Assembly: GCA_021736965.1 (NCBI GenBank)
Contig: JAIPEV010000119.1
Coordinates: forward strand, 1 to 5,764
DNA: 5,764 nucleotides
Source: Halanaerobiales bacterium
GTDB taxonomy: Bacteria > Bacillota > Halanaerobiia > Halanaerobiales > M55B127
Reading direction: 5' to 3'
A model generated the notes under the pieces. It did not search any database. It had not been told where the DNA came from and was given only the letters and a program-made list of their open reading frames with translations. The position numbers and the translations under genes were made by a program. This document shows, piece by piece, positions 1 to 5,764 of the stretch (its first letter is position 1; each line of letters opens with the position of its first letter).

Positions 1-9
1 AGAAAAGTC

Positions 10-114
10 CTAACTGGAAAAATTTTGTTTAGAATCCTTTATATAAAACTCAAATAAATCATTCATATTTTTTTGATAATTTATCCAAAGACAGTTATAA
101 TCTAGGCTTCTCTT
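10..114 (-). pseudogene. possible gene remnant, startless 34-codon fragment
   Basis: Reading the minus strand from 114, a frame opens just after a TAA and runs 34 codons to a TAG at 10..12. It has no start codon at its beginning. The translation looks protein-like, with aromatic residues and a balanced mix around 'CLWINYQKNMNDLFEFY'. One internal ATG would give only 18 residues, and it has no visible ribosome binding site. After the TAG the frame continues to the window edge for three codons. I do not recognise a family. It may be the remains of a larger decayed gene continuing to the left, or simply chance in AT-rich DNA. No function is proposed. Confidence 0.25.
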
Positions 115-193
115 TTAAGATATATTTTAAAATACCTATTTATCTACTGAATTAAGCACTTTATAATAATTTAATATCTTTTTTTAATATATA

Positions 194-850
194 TTACTGT
201 TCATTATCTAGCTGATCTGCAAGTTCTTTTCTTTTTTGATCAAAATCAAATTTATCAATATTACTTAGATCTATATTTTTACTAGCCATCTTAATTGAAA
301 ATGTTTCTATGAAAGCACCAATTAATAGGAACAATATCATTAGAATAGCATAATTTGAGGGAATATCAATTATTAATTGTCGCCCTTTAATTATATAAAG
401 TAATATATTAATACCTAATTTTACTCCAATCACAGTTGCAAATAAATATCCTCCAAATTCAAAAAATATTAAAATAATACCTGCTTTACCCTTAGGTTTA
501 GAAAATAATGCTCCATGACCAAACCCAGTCCAAACTGTAAAAATTAAGGGTATTACAAATACAATACCATATACTATTCTTGTTACAAAGGCAGTTATCA
601 AAAGATTATTTAAAAATATCAAGACAAATAAATACAACCATTTACCATTTTTCATACTTGCTAGTTTATACTTTCTAGACCATTTATGAATACTTACTGT
701 CAAAGGATCGCCAAATTTCTTTCCTATCTTGGTTATTTTTTTAAAACTTACTCGTTTAAATTTTCCAAATATATAACCTACAATCATTGGAATAAAATAA
801 AATGCTAAAACACACAAAAAAATTATTGTCGAGTTATTATAACTAAACAT
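194..850 (-). CDS. SpoIIM/DUF95-like integral membrane protein, 218 aa
   Basis: This is a predicted polytopic membrane protein. Hydrophobic segments lie near residues 9-28, 71-90, 93-113, 122-153 (one long or two short) and 168-186, with a basic loop at 30-70 and a charged C-terminal tail (190-218). The pattern 'LNNLL' at 80-84, a Pro and Gly-rich helix ('WTGFGHGALF', 107-116), then a Glu-Phe-Gly-Gly helix (131-134) and a Gly-rich helix ending in 'GVKLG' (142-146) resembles the SpoIIM/DUF95 family. In sporulation, SpoIIM belongs to the DMP complex that remodels septal peptidoglycan. Stand-alone members outside that operon have no settled role, and no spoIID or spoIIP partner is visible here. 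I chose the ATG at 848..850 because GGAGGT sits five bases upstream; an ATG ten codons earlier (880) has no such site and would put the SD inside the gene. Family call is by pattern only. Confidence 0.6.
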   Translation of the reverse strand: MFSYNNSTIIFLCVLAFYFIPMIVGYIFGKFKRVSFKKITKIGKKFGDPLTVSIHKWSRKYKLASMKNGKWLYLFVLIFLNNLLITAFVTRIVYGIVFVIPLIFTVWTGFGHGALFSKPKGKAGIILIFFEFGGYLFATVIGVKLGINILLYIIKGRQLIIDIPSNYAILMILFLLIGAFIETFSIKMASKNIDLSNIDKFDFDQKRKELADQLDNEQ

Positions 851-855
851 ATTAG

Positions 856-861
856 ACCTCC
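856..861 (-). promoter_or_regulatory. ribosome binding site deciding the start of the membrane protein
   Basis: GGAGGT on the minus strand lies five bases before the ATG at 848..850. It is the strongest Shine-Dalgarno match in the window and favours the 218-residue protein over the 228-residue reading from the ATG at 880. Confidence 0.8.
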
Positions 862-899
862 ATAAATTAATTAATATCAATTCTTATAAAAATAACTTT

Positions 900-928
900 T
901 TTATAAACTTATAGTTAAAACCAAACAA
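900..928 (-). promoter_or_regulatory. candidate promoter for the SpoIIM-like gene
   Basis: On the minus strand a TTGTTT hexamer (923..928) is separated by 17 bases from TATAAA (900..905). The -10 matches the sigma-A consensus at five of six bases, the -35 only at TTG. The predicted transcript would begin near 893 and have a leader of about 43 bases. In DNA this AT-rich such matches arise easily, so this is tentative. Confidence 0.3.
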
Positions 929-988
929 TATAAAAATTCATCTCTTAACAACTACGACAAAAAAACATAACTAATTAAACTGCTCATT

Positions 989-1002
989 TAGATAGTTATC
1001 TA
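989..1002. repeat. 14-base near-palindrome in otherwise empty intergenic DNA
   Basis: TAGATA and TATCTA are exact inverted arms around a two-base GT centre. It sits about 60 bases upstream of the candidate promoter of the membrane protein gene, in a stretch (851..1131) where I see no gene. It could be a small operator-like site, but a palindrome of this length is not rare in AT-rich sequence. Confidence 0.25.
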
Positions 1003-1131
1003 TTTCTTATAATTCACCTTTATCAATATTGTTATATTACCTAATGAATTAAATTTTCATACTATTAAAATTTAAGCGGAATTTAAAACTAATAATCGTA
1101 GTTTAAAAATACTTAAATTTTATGTACTCTT

Positions 1132-1854
1132 TTATTTTTTACCACAACTATAGACTAATTCTTGCCAGGTTATAGAGTCTATTCTTTTTTAAAAGTTTAT
1201 TAACTTTAATGGTTTTTATTGTATTAAAAAATTCTCTGATTAATTTTGTTCGTGTCTCATCAACCAACAAATTAAATTTTTATTCTTGTTTATATACTGC
1301 TAAAATATTATGTATAAGTTGATAAATTTCTACTTTACCTGAATTAATATTAAGGTAATCTTGATCAAATACCAGAGTATAATTTTCATATTGTTTTACT
1401 GTCTTTATGTCTTTAGATGTAAAGTTTTTTTCAGTAAGTTTTGCTTCAAAGATTAGATTTCCTATTCTTAAGTCTACTTCTGTTGGATGATTATCATCTT
1501 CATTATTGAATTCCGGATCCCAACCAAATATAATATCATTATCAAAGTCTACTTCAAGTAAGTTTTTTTAAAATTTCCACTTCATTAATAAAACATCAGA
1601 ACAATTACTAGATTGTATTTCAAAAATATCTGCTTTGAAATAAGTATGCTTTTTTTCTAACCTGTTTTTCCAATTCTTAACCTTTTTAATTTTTTTAAAT
1701 GATTATTGATTAAAGTTTATATAAAGATCATCAAAAATAAAGGAACTAGTTCGTTTTTTGCCAATTATATCATCATTATTTTTTAGTTTGGATAAATATC
1801 TTATTATATTAAACTCTTTTTTTGCATTTAAAGTACTTTATAGGACTTATTTCT
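1132..1854 (-). pseudogene. decayed PD-(D/E)XK nuclease-like gene (in-frame stops and frameshifts)
   Basis: No open frame over about 100 codons exists here, yet a single minus-strand frame from 1831 to 1175 reads as continuous protein, broken by TAA at 1703..1705, 1568..1570 and 1280..1282. Key blocks in order are 'KKEFNIIRYLSKL', 'TSSFIFDDLY', 'YFKADIFEIQSSNCSDVLL', 'HPTEVDLRIGNLIFEAK', 'YQLIHNILAVY' and 'FNLLVDETRTKLIREF'. The Asp (1472..1474) and the Glu-Ala-Lys (1439..1447) make a classic PD-(D/E)XK nuclease signature. Downstream, a one-base shift near 1174 restores 'ITWQELVYSCGKK' and a stop at 1132..1134. Upstream, another shift near 1831-1833 joins 'RNKSYKVL' (1854 side), and similar sequence may reach 1917. 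I recall uncharacterised restriction-endonuclease-like proteins with the same D...EAK, YQLIRN and TWQEL blocks, but I cannot name the family with confidence. Three stops plus two shifts make this non-functional. The true start is not identifiable. Confidence 0.78.
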
Positions 1855-2013
1855 TATAAATATTTTATATTATGTTTGCCTCGATATAATTTTTACATCT
1901 TTTTGATCAACCTTTTCCTATCTTATATAAATACTTATAATTCTTAAAAAAAATATTATTTGTGATGATTTATTTACTTTCATTACTATTTTCTTTTGCC
2001 TTTATAACATTTT

Positions 2014-2035
2014 GTTAAAATCTAATATTTTTAAC
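2014..2035. repeat. short inverted repeat just after the acetyltransferase stop
   Basis: Arms GTTAAAA (2014..2020) and TTTTAAC (2029..2035) flank an eight-base loop, beginning three bases past the acetyltransferase stop codon. The stem is AT-only apart from one G-C pair and is not followed by a T run in the direction of transcription, so it is at best a weak or non-classical terminator. Confidence 0.3.
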
Positions 2036-2038
2036 TAC

Positions 2039-2998
2039 TTAAGTCAAATTTATTCTTTCATCAATACGCCTTACTACACTATAGGTATATGGAGTAAAAT
2101 GTTTTGCCCAAAAATTATCTGCTAAAGGATTAATGCTTTCATAATCTACACCACATCGTTGATAACCTTCTTTTTTTAACTTTCTAAACATAAATGACAA
2201 AAGTGATTCAAAAAGACCTTTACCTCTGTACTCTTTAGTAAGGTAAGCCCCACATATATTTATTGTTTTACCATGATCACATGTAAAATTTTCGCCTGAA
2301 CTAGTTATCTCAAGATAGCCAATCACTCCATCTTTATTACTGATAGTAAAAATTCGCGATTTTCTTTTTAGCACTTTACTTCTAAGCTCATCATTATTAA
2401 TTTTTTGATAAGTTAAAAAGGTTGGACTTTGAGCCAGATGTTTTATTAATTTATTTTTTAATCTTAAAATAGATTCTATTTGATTTATTGTTATTTCCTC
2501 TATTTCAAATTCCTTATTATATTCAAAATTAGAAATTTGATTATCAAGTGTTGTAATTGCATCTATACATCTTAAACCAAATCCATTATGGAAAAAACTA
2601 TCTATTGATACTGTATTGTGGGCATATAAAGCAATTCCATGACTCAATATACTTTGTTTGACCCATCTTTTTGCAACTTTTTGATAAAGTTTAGAATATA
2701 TCAAATATCTATCTTCTTTAGTTGCCCCATGACCATGGATAGGTGAAAAAGCTCCTTTTACTGTACCAAAAAAATTTTCAATAGGAGGATAACAAGTTAA
2801 AAAACCAACTAAATTATCACCTTTTAAGGCAACCATTCCGAGATTATGATCAATCATATTACTTAACATCTTACTAAATAGCTCTTTATAATCATTTTGT
2901 GGTAATATTTTTACTATATAAGATTCTTCGTTATATTCATCTAAAGCTAGTTGAACAGCTTGTTTTAAATATCTTTTTTTAAATATTTTAAATTTCAA
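2039..2998 (-). CDS. GNAT family N-acetyltransferase, two-domain, 319 aa, TTG start
   Basis: This is a cytoplasmic acetyl-CoA-dependent N-acetyltransferase; its substrate cannot be read from sequence. At 319 residues it is about twice a minimal GNAT domain. Residues 1-160 look like a degenerate N-terminal GNAT-like half ('MVALKGDNLVGFLTCY', 55-70). Residues 165-319 hold the better-preserved domain: a beta strand 'GVIGYLEI' (224-231), the acetyl-CoA binding motif A 'AYLTKEYRGKGLFES' with Arg258-Gly-Lys-Gly261, and the C-terminal 'NPLADNFWAKHF' (290-301) common in this family, followed by 'SVVRRIDERI'. The start is TTG (2996..2998): no ATG lies nearby, AAGGAG sits nine bases upstream, and the residues after it read as a normal GNAT N-terminus. 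The AlkD-type gene ends 52 bases upstream on the same strand, so cotranscription is likely but not proven. The domain call is firm. Confidence 0.93.
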   Translation of the reverse strand: MKFKIFKKRYLKQAVQLALDEYNEESYIVKILPQNDYKELFSKMLSNMIDHNLGMVALKGDNLVGFLTCYPPIENFFGTVKGAFSPIHGHGATKEDRYLIYSKLYQKVAKRWVKQSILSHGIALYAHNTVSIDSFFHNGFGLRCIDAITTLDNQISNFEYNKEFEIEEITINQIESILRLKNKLIKHLAQSPTFLTYQKINNDELRSKVLKRKSRIFTISNKDGVIGYLEITSSGENFTCDHGKTINICGAYLTKEYRGKGLFESLLSFMFRKLKKEGYQRCGVDYESINPLADNFWAKHFTPYTYSVVRRIDERINLT

Positions 2999-3007
2999 CT
3001 TTTGATG

Positions 3008-3013
3008 CTCCTT
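3008..3013 (-). promoter_or_regulatory. ribosome binding site supporting the TTG start
   Basis: AAGGAG on the minus strand lies nine bases before the TTG at 2996..2998. With no ATG in reach, this site is the main support for a TTG-initiated acetyltransferase. Confidence 0.75.
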
Positions 3014-3050
3014 TTTATAAAAATTTTAATTACATCTTTAATATAATATT

Positions 3051-3755
3051 TTACTTCTTCAAACCTTTATTTTTTATTGTTTTCATCCCTTCTCTTGTAC
3101 TTAAAGAAGATAAATTATGGTTTTGTATAAATTTTTTTACAACTTCCGGCTCAATTCTTGAATATTCCCTAAGAGACCAACCAATTGCCTTTTGGATGAA
3201 AAACTGATCTATATCTTTTAACCTCTTAATTAGATCAAACAACAAATTTATGTTAGTCTTTTCTTTATAGCCCAATTGATATAATAAAGTAGTTCTTTGA
3301 AGCCAAATATTATTAGATTTAACCCATTTTTCTAAATATTGTTCTCTTTTGTTTAAAAATAGTTCAAAATACTTTCCTACTAATTTTTTTGCTATTCTAT
3401 CTACTGTATCCCACCAAGATTTTTTTGTTATCATATATTCTAAAAGATTAATAATTTCTGCTTTAAAATCCGTTATATATTTTTCTAAAAGTTCAGTTGC
3501 AAAGTATTGATATTCCCTTTCTTCCATTTCCCACAGTCTCTTTATTACAACTTCTATATTTTCATAATCTAATCTTCTATCTTTCTTAATAAATTTATTA
3601 GTGGCTTTTCTTCTTGCTTGGGCTTTTATACCAAAAAACTCAAATTTGTTTCTCATATATTTCTTTTGCTGTTTAGCATTTTCTGGATTAGCTATATCTT
3701 TAAATACACTTTTTATCTCTTGTAAATAGATTTCTACTTCGTTTTCACTCGACAT
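3051..3755 (-). CDS. alkD: DNA alkylation repair protein, AlkD-type glycosylase, 234 aa
   Basis: This is an AlkD-family (HEAT-repeat-like, all-helical) DNA glycosylase that removes positively charged N3- and N7-alkylated purines in base excision repair without flipping the base. Family blocks appear in order: 'FFGIKAQARRKATNKFIKK' (40-58), 'EREYQYFATELLEKY' (79-93), 'KSWWDTVDRIA' (112-122), 'NIWLQRTTLLYQLGY' (149-163), and 'FFIQKAIGWSLREYSR' (185-200). The residues that align with the Bacillus cereus AlkD active site are all present with the same spacing: Trp115, Asp119, Arg154 and Trp193, corresponding to Trp109, Asp113, Arg148 and Trp187. Length is typical. The ATG at 3753..3755 has AAGGTGG six bases upstream. 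I see no convincing promoter in the decayed sequence upstream. The acetyltransferase follows after 52 bases and may be cotranscribed. It appears intact and probably active. Confidence 0.95.
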   Translation of the reverse strand: MSSENEVEIYLQEIKSVFKDIANPENAKQQKKYMRNKFEFFGIKAQARRKATNKFIKKDRRLDYENIEVVIKRLWEMEEREYQYFATELLEKYITDFKAEIINLLEYMITKKSWWDTVDRIAKKLVGKYFELFLNKREQYLEKWVKSNNIWLQRTTLLYQLGYKEKTNINLLFDLIKRLKDIDQFFIQKAIGWSLREYSRIEPEVVKKFIQNHNLSSLSTREGMKTIKNKGLKK

Positions 3756-3761
3756 ATTATT

Positions 3762-3768
3762 CCACCTT
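3762..3768 (-). promoter_or_regulatory. ribosome binding site of the alkylation repair gene
   Basis: AAGGTGG on the minus strand lies six bases before the ATG at 3753..3755, supporting the 234-residue reading. Confidence 0.7.
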
Positions 3769-3780
3769 ATTTATTATTGT

Positions 3781-3950
3781 CTATAATTTCTTTTTAAAAT
3801 AATAATCATCAAAATCATCTAAACTGAAATCTTAAATCCTAGGTTCAAATTTATAGTCCATCATAATCTAAAAGCAAACTGCATTTTTTTATTAGGTGAA
3901 GTCTTTACATGATTTTTTCTTATATCTTCTTCTTTTACATATTTTTTACT
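3781..3950 (-). pseudogene. remnant of an unidentified gene (frameshift plus in-frame stop)
   Basis: From 3950 the minus strand opens after a TAA and reads 'SKKYVKEEDIRKNHVKTS' then 'PNKKMQFAFRL' before a TGA. A one-base change of frame at about 3864 continues as 'MMDYKFEPRI', then one TAA (3832..3834), then 'DFSLDDFDDYYFKKKL' ending at a TAG (3781..3783). The joined product, about 55 residues, looks like the C-terminal part of a real protein: charged and aromatic-rich with an acidic Asp-rich tail. No start codon with a ribosome binding site precedes it, so it is a broken fragment. I do not recognise the family. It fills most of the gap between the NmrA-like gene and the alkylation repair gene. 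Chance AT-rich reading cannot be excluded. Confidence 0.45.
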
Positions 3951-4037
3951 TTAAAGTATATTTATTAAAAACTACTGATTTAATTATGTTGATTAATTCT
4001 TTTTAAGAAATCTCATATTAAAATAACACAGTATTTT

Positions 4038-4907
4038 TTATAACCAATTTTCTTTATAATCCTTTGTAAATTCAGTAAAAGTAATTGGTTCTTTACCTAA
4101 CAGGTTTTGTATTTCACTCGTAGTTTTATTTGCCTTACCTAATCTTGCTGCTGTATATAATCCTATCATCACTAATATTTTAGTCAAACTTAGACCTTCT
4201 TTTTTCTTTTTAGTAAAAAAGTTGAATATTGAAGGATTTTTATATTCTATTTTTCGATTTAATTCCTCCGATAATATATTTGCAACTTTATAATAACTTA
4301 ATGACTCTTTACCTGTTAATTCATAAGCTTTGTTTTTATGATTTTCTTCAGTCAATACTAATGATGCTACTTCAGCTATATCTCTAATATCTATAAAGTT
4401 TGTTTGCCCTTGACCAGCTGGTATATATATTTCATCATCTTCTTTAATTTCTTTTTTATGTGTTGTAGATAAATTTTGCATAAAAAAACTAGGCCTTAAA
4501 AATGTATAGGGTATCTTTTCGTTTTTTATTAATTTTTCTATTTTGTAATGAGGTACTAAGGGATTGTTCTCTACTCCTTGGAGAGAAAGAAATACAATAT
4601 GTTTAATATCTTTTCTTTTTGCTTCTTTGATTAAAGGTAATATGTATTTCTTTACTTTTGATATAGCAGGAGGTCGTATTAATAAAATTTTATCTTTGTT
4701 TTGTAAAGCTTCTTTTATTAATCGTGAATTTTTAAAATCAAATTTTGTGAATCTTAATCTATTAAAATCAAATATATTTTTTGCTTTATCTATATCTCTA
4801 ACAGCAGCAATAACTTCTATTTCATCATTCTCATTACTTAAAAGATTTTTTATTGTTTCTTTCCCTATATTCCCTGTAGCACCTGTTATAAGAATCTTTT
4901 CAGCCAT
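4038..4907 (-). CDS. NmrA-like / atypical SDR family NAD(P)-binding protein, 289 aa
   Basis: This is a Rossmann-fold cytoplasmic protein of the NmrA-like atypical short-chain dehydrogenase group, whose members act as NAD(P)H-dependent reductases or as redox-sensing regulators. The dinucleotide-binding loop is 'GATGNIG' (9-15) after the first beta strand. 'AAVRDIDKA' (34-42) is the second strand, with an Arg that often contacts NADP phosphate. 'IVFLSLQG' (104-111), 'LRPSFFMQN' (137-145), 'FIDIRDIAEVA' (171-181) and 'AYELTGKESLSY' (194-205) are standard family blocks. The canonical SDR Tyr-x-x-x-Lys is absent: the region reads 'HYKIEKLI' (120-127), which is usual for NmrA-like proteins and leaves catalysis uncertain. 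The C-terminus 'LLGKEPITFTEFTKDY' is also typical. Start ATG (4905..4907) has AGGAG eight bases upstream and a plausible promoter. It appears to be a single-gene unit. The substrate cannot be inferred. Confidence 0.93.
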   Translation of the reverse strand: MAEKILITGATGNIGKETIKNLLSNENDEIEVIAAVRDIDKAKNIFDFNRLRFTKFDFKNSRLIKEALQNKDKILLIRPPAISKVKKYILPLIKEAKRKDIKHIVFLSLQGVENNPLVPHYKIEKLIKNEKIPYTFLRPSFFMQNLSTTHKKEIKEDDEIYIPAGQGQTNFIDIRDIAEVASLVLTEENHKNKAYELTGKESLSYYKVANILSEELNRKIEYKNPSIFNFFTKKKKEGLSLTKILVMIGLYTAARLGKANKTTSEIQNLLGKEPITFTEFTKDYKENWL

Positions 4908-4934
4908 AGAACTCTCTCCTCTTGGTAATAATTA

Positions 4935-4963
4935 AAGATACAGACTGATTTATTTTATTTCAA
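4935..4963 (-). promoter_or_regulatory. candidate sigma-A promoter of the NmrA-like gene
   Basis: TTGAAA (4958..4963, five of six consensus bases) is followed after exactly 17 bases by TATCTT (4935..4940, four of six). Transcription would start near 4928, giving a short leader of about 20 bases that contains the ribosome binding site (AGGAG at 4916..4920). Spacing and placement make this the best promoter candidate in the window, though it is unproven. Confidence 0.45.
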
Positions 4964-5076
4964 ATACAAGCCTAGCCTCTTTGATTATTGGTTTTTTTAG
5001 ATAATTTATTGCTTTACAAAATTTATCTTATCTGTTAAAATTCAGCTTAGATTAAAAAAATCAATAAAGTATAACA

Positions 5077-5113
5077 GAACTTAAATTATCAAAAATAATA
5101 ATTTAGAAAGTTC
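5077..5113. terminator. imperfect inverted repeat, possible terminator after the amidohydrolase gene
   Basis: The arm GAACTTAAATTAT (5077..5089) pairs with ATAATTT plus AAGTTC (5098..5104 and 5108..5113), leaving a three-base bulge and an eight-base loop: 13 base pairs in all. It lies about 33 bases past the amidohydrolase stop. On the minus strand the T run comes only about 16 bases later; on the plus strand a T-rich stretch follows within seven bases. It may end transcription of the amidohydrolase gene, but the AT-rich, bulged stem makes this uncertain. Confidence 0.35.
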
Positions 5114-5146
5114 AAGAATGTTTTTTCTTCTTTTGTTTAACATTAA

Positions 5147-5764
5147 TTAATCATTATATTTAACTATCTCTTCAAGTTTAAATATTTTGATGGGATTATA
5201 ATAAAATAGATGCCAAGCTATATCAATAGCCTTCTTAATAGAAAATATATTATTTTTTACTTTTTGACTAAGTACTTTACTTACATTTTGTCGGGCAATA
5301 TGTAAATGGCCATATATAGCATCAACAAACAGATAATCTCCTCCAAAAGCAGAAATCTTATTATATGGTACTGCATCAATAAAATCATTTAATGCTTGAA
5401 CAGATGCAGCTGGAGAAATAATATGGGCCCAACACATATCAATAAATACATTAGGGTACATTTTACCTAATGCAGAAGTTTCAGCATAATAAGGATATCC
5501 TATATGGAATATATCAAAGGTTACTTCTGGATAATCTTTAAATAAGTTACTCATAAGAACAGGATTACTATTAGTAATTATATCTCCGTTCCCCTCTAAT
5601 AAACCAGTATGTACTTGCATAAACAACTTCTTTTTATTAATAACACTTAAAATATAATGCATCATGAAATCCTGAACCTCTATTGAAAATCTGATATTCT
5701 TATTTTCTTTCCTCTTCTTTTTATTCCATCTTTTTAAATCTAAAGCAAATTTGTTTTTCGCTAT
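5147..5764 (-). CDS. amidohydrolase-2 family protein, C-terminal 205 residues (5' end outside window)
   Basis: This is the C-terminal part of a metal-dependent TIM-barrel hydrolase or decarboxylase of the amidohydrolase-2 family. Counting from the window edge: 'MQVHTGLLEGNGD' (49-61) carries the barrel-strand His52; 'TNSNPVLM' (64-71); 'FDIFHIGYPYY' (83-93) carries His87; 'VFIDMCWAHIISP' (106-118); 'ISAFGGDYLFVDAIYGH' (137-153) holds Asp143, the position of the catalytic metal-binding Asp; and 'LFYYNPIKIFKL' (186-197) is the usual C-terminal helix. The frame is open without a stop to base 5764, so the ATG pair at 5660..5665 is internal: it has no ribosome binding site and the upstream residues read as coding. 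The stop TAA is at 5147..5149. Such enzymes act on sugar-, cyclic- or aromatic-derived substrates; which one cannot be told here. Missing N-terminal residues would hold the first metal ligands. Confidence 0.92.
   Translation of the reverse strand: MAKNKFALDLKRWNKKKRKENKNIRFSIEVQDFMMHYILSVINKKKLFMQVHTGLLEGNGDIITNSNPVLMSNLFKDYPEVTFDIFHIGYPYYAETSALGKMYPNVFIDMCWAHIISPAASVQALNDFIDAVPYNKISAFGGDYLFVDAIYGHLHIARQNVSKVLSQKVKNNIFSIKKAIDIAWHLFYYNPIKIFKLEEIVKYND

Noticed and set aside
851..880. An N-terminal extension of the membrane protein to an ATG at 880.
   Set aside because: It would place the strong GGAGGT ribosome binding site inside the gene; the ATG at 848..850 is correctly spaced behind that site.
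1132..1854. Recoding or stop readthrough giving a functional nuclease.
   Set aside because: At least three stops and two frameshifts would all have to be bypassed, other genes in the window end normally at TAA, and no start site is visible.
3756..3840. A promoter directly upstream of the alkylation repair gene (TATAGA near 3783 as -10).
   Set aside because: No acceptable -35 hexamer lies at 16-18 bases, and similar AT-rich hexamers occur throughout this stretch.
4564..4935. A 123-codon open frame on the plus strand.
   Set aside because: It is antisense to the well-supported NmrA-like gene, has no ribosome binding site or family signal, and reads as a shadow of that gene.
5660..5665. The ATG pair here as the start of a short amidohydrolase.
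   Set aside because: The frame stays open to the window edge with coding-like residues, there is no ribosome binding site, and a start here would remove most of the barrel.
1..5764. tRNA, rRNA, CRISPR array, insertion sequence or toxin-antitoxin pair.
   Set aside because: I saw no cloverleaf-like GC-rich stretches, no regularly spaced direct repeats, no transposase motifs and no paired small genes.

Overview
The window comes from an AT-rich, low-GC bacterium. G+C looks to be roughly a quarter by eye, coding sequence is rich in Lys/Ile/Asn/Phe, and genes carry GGAGG-type ribosome binding sites. A Firmicutes-type anaerobe (for example a Halanaerobiales-like or clostridial lineage) fits, but this is inference from composition and protein style, not an identification. 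Every gene and every gene remnant I can support lies on the minus strand.

In transcription order (right to left): the right edge holds the C-terminal 205 residues of an amidohydrolase-2 family TIM-barrel enzyme (5147..5764), whose start lies outside the window. A spacer with an imperfect inverted repeat follows. Next is an NmrA-like/atypical SDR NAD(P)-binding protein (4038..4907), preceded by a plausible sigma-A type promoter and a good ribosome binding site. The stretch 3781..3950 holds a short, frameshifted remnant of an unrecognised gene. Then come an AlkD-type DNA alkylation repair glycosylase (3051..3755) with all the key residues of the family, and a two-part GNAT acetyltransferase that starts at TTG (2039..2998). 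These two are 52 bases apart and could be one transcript.

From about 1917 down to 1132, where no long open frame exists, the minus strand carries a clearly decayed gene. One reading frame, interrupted by three TAA stops and flanked by frameshifts, still spells a PD-(D/E)XK nuclease-like core (D...EAK) and a downstream TWQEL block. The stretch 851..1131 shows no gene; it has only a candidate promoter and a 14-base near-palindrome. The last intact gene (194..850) encodes a five-helix membrane protein resembling the SpoIIM/DUF95 family. The left edge (10..114) holds a weak, startless coding-like fragment.

Functionally this looks like a housekeeping/accessory patchwork of single genes (alkylation repair, acetylation, redox or regulatory NAD(P)-binding protein, amidohydrolase, membrane protein) rather than one pathway. 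I did not find a convincing new multi-gene system. The most notable item is the pseudogenised nuclease-like gene, followed by the second unidentified remnant.
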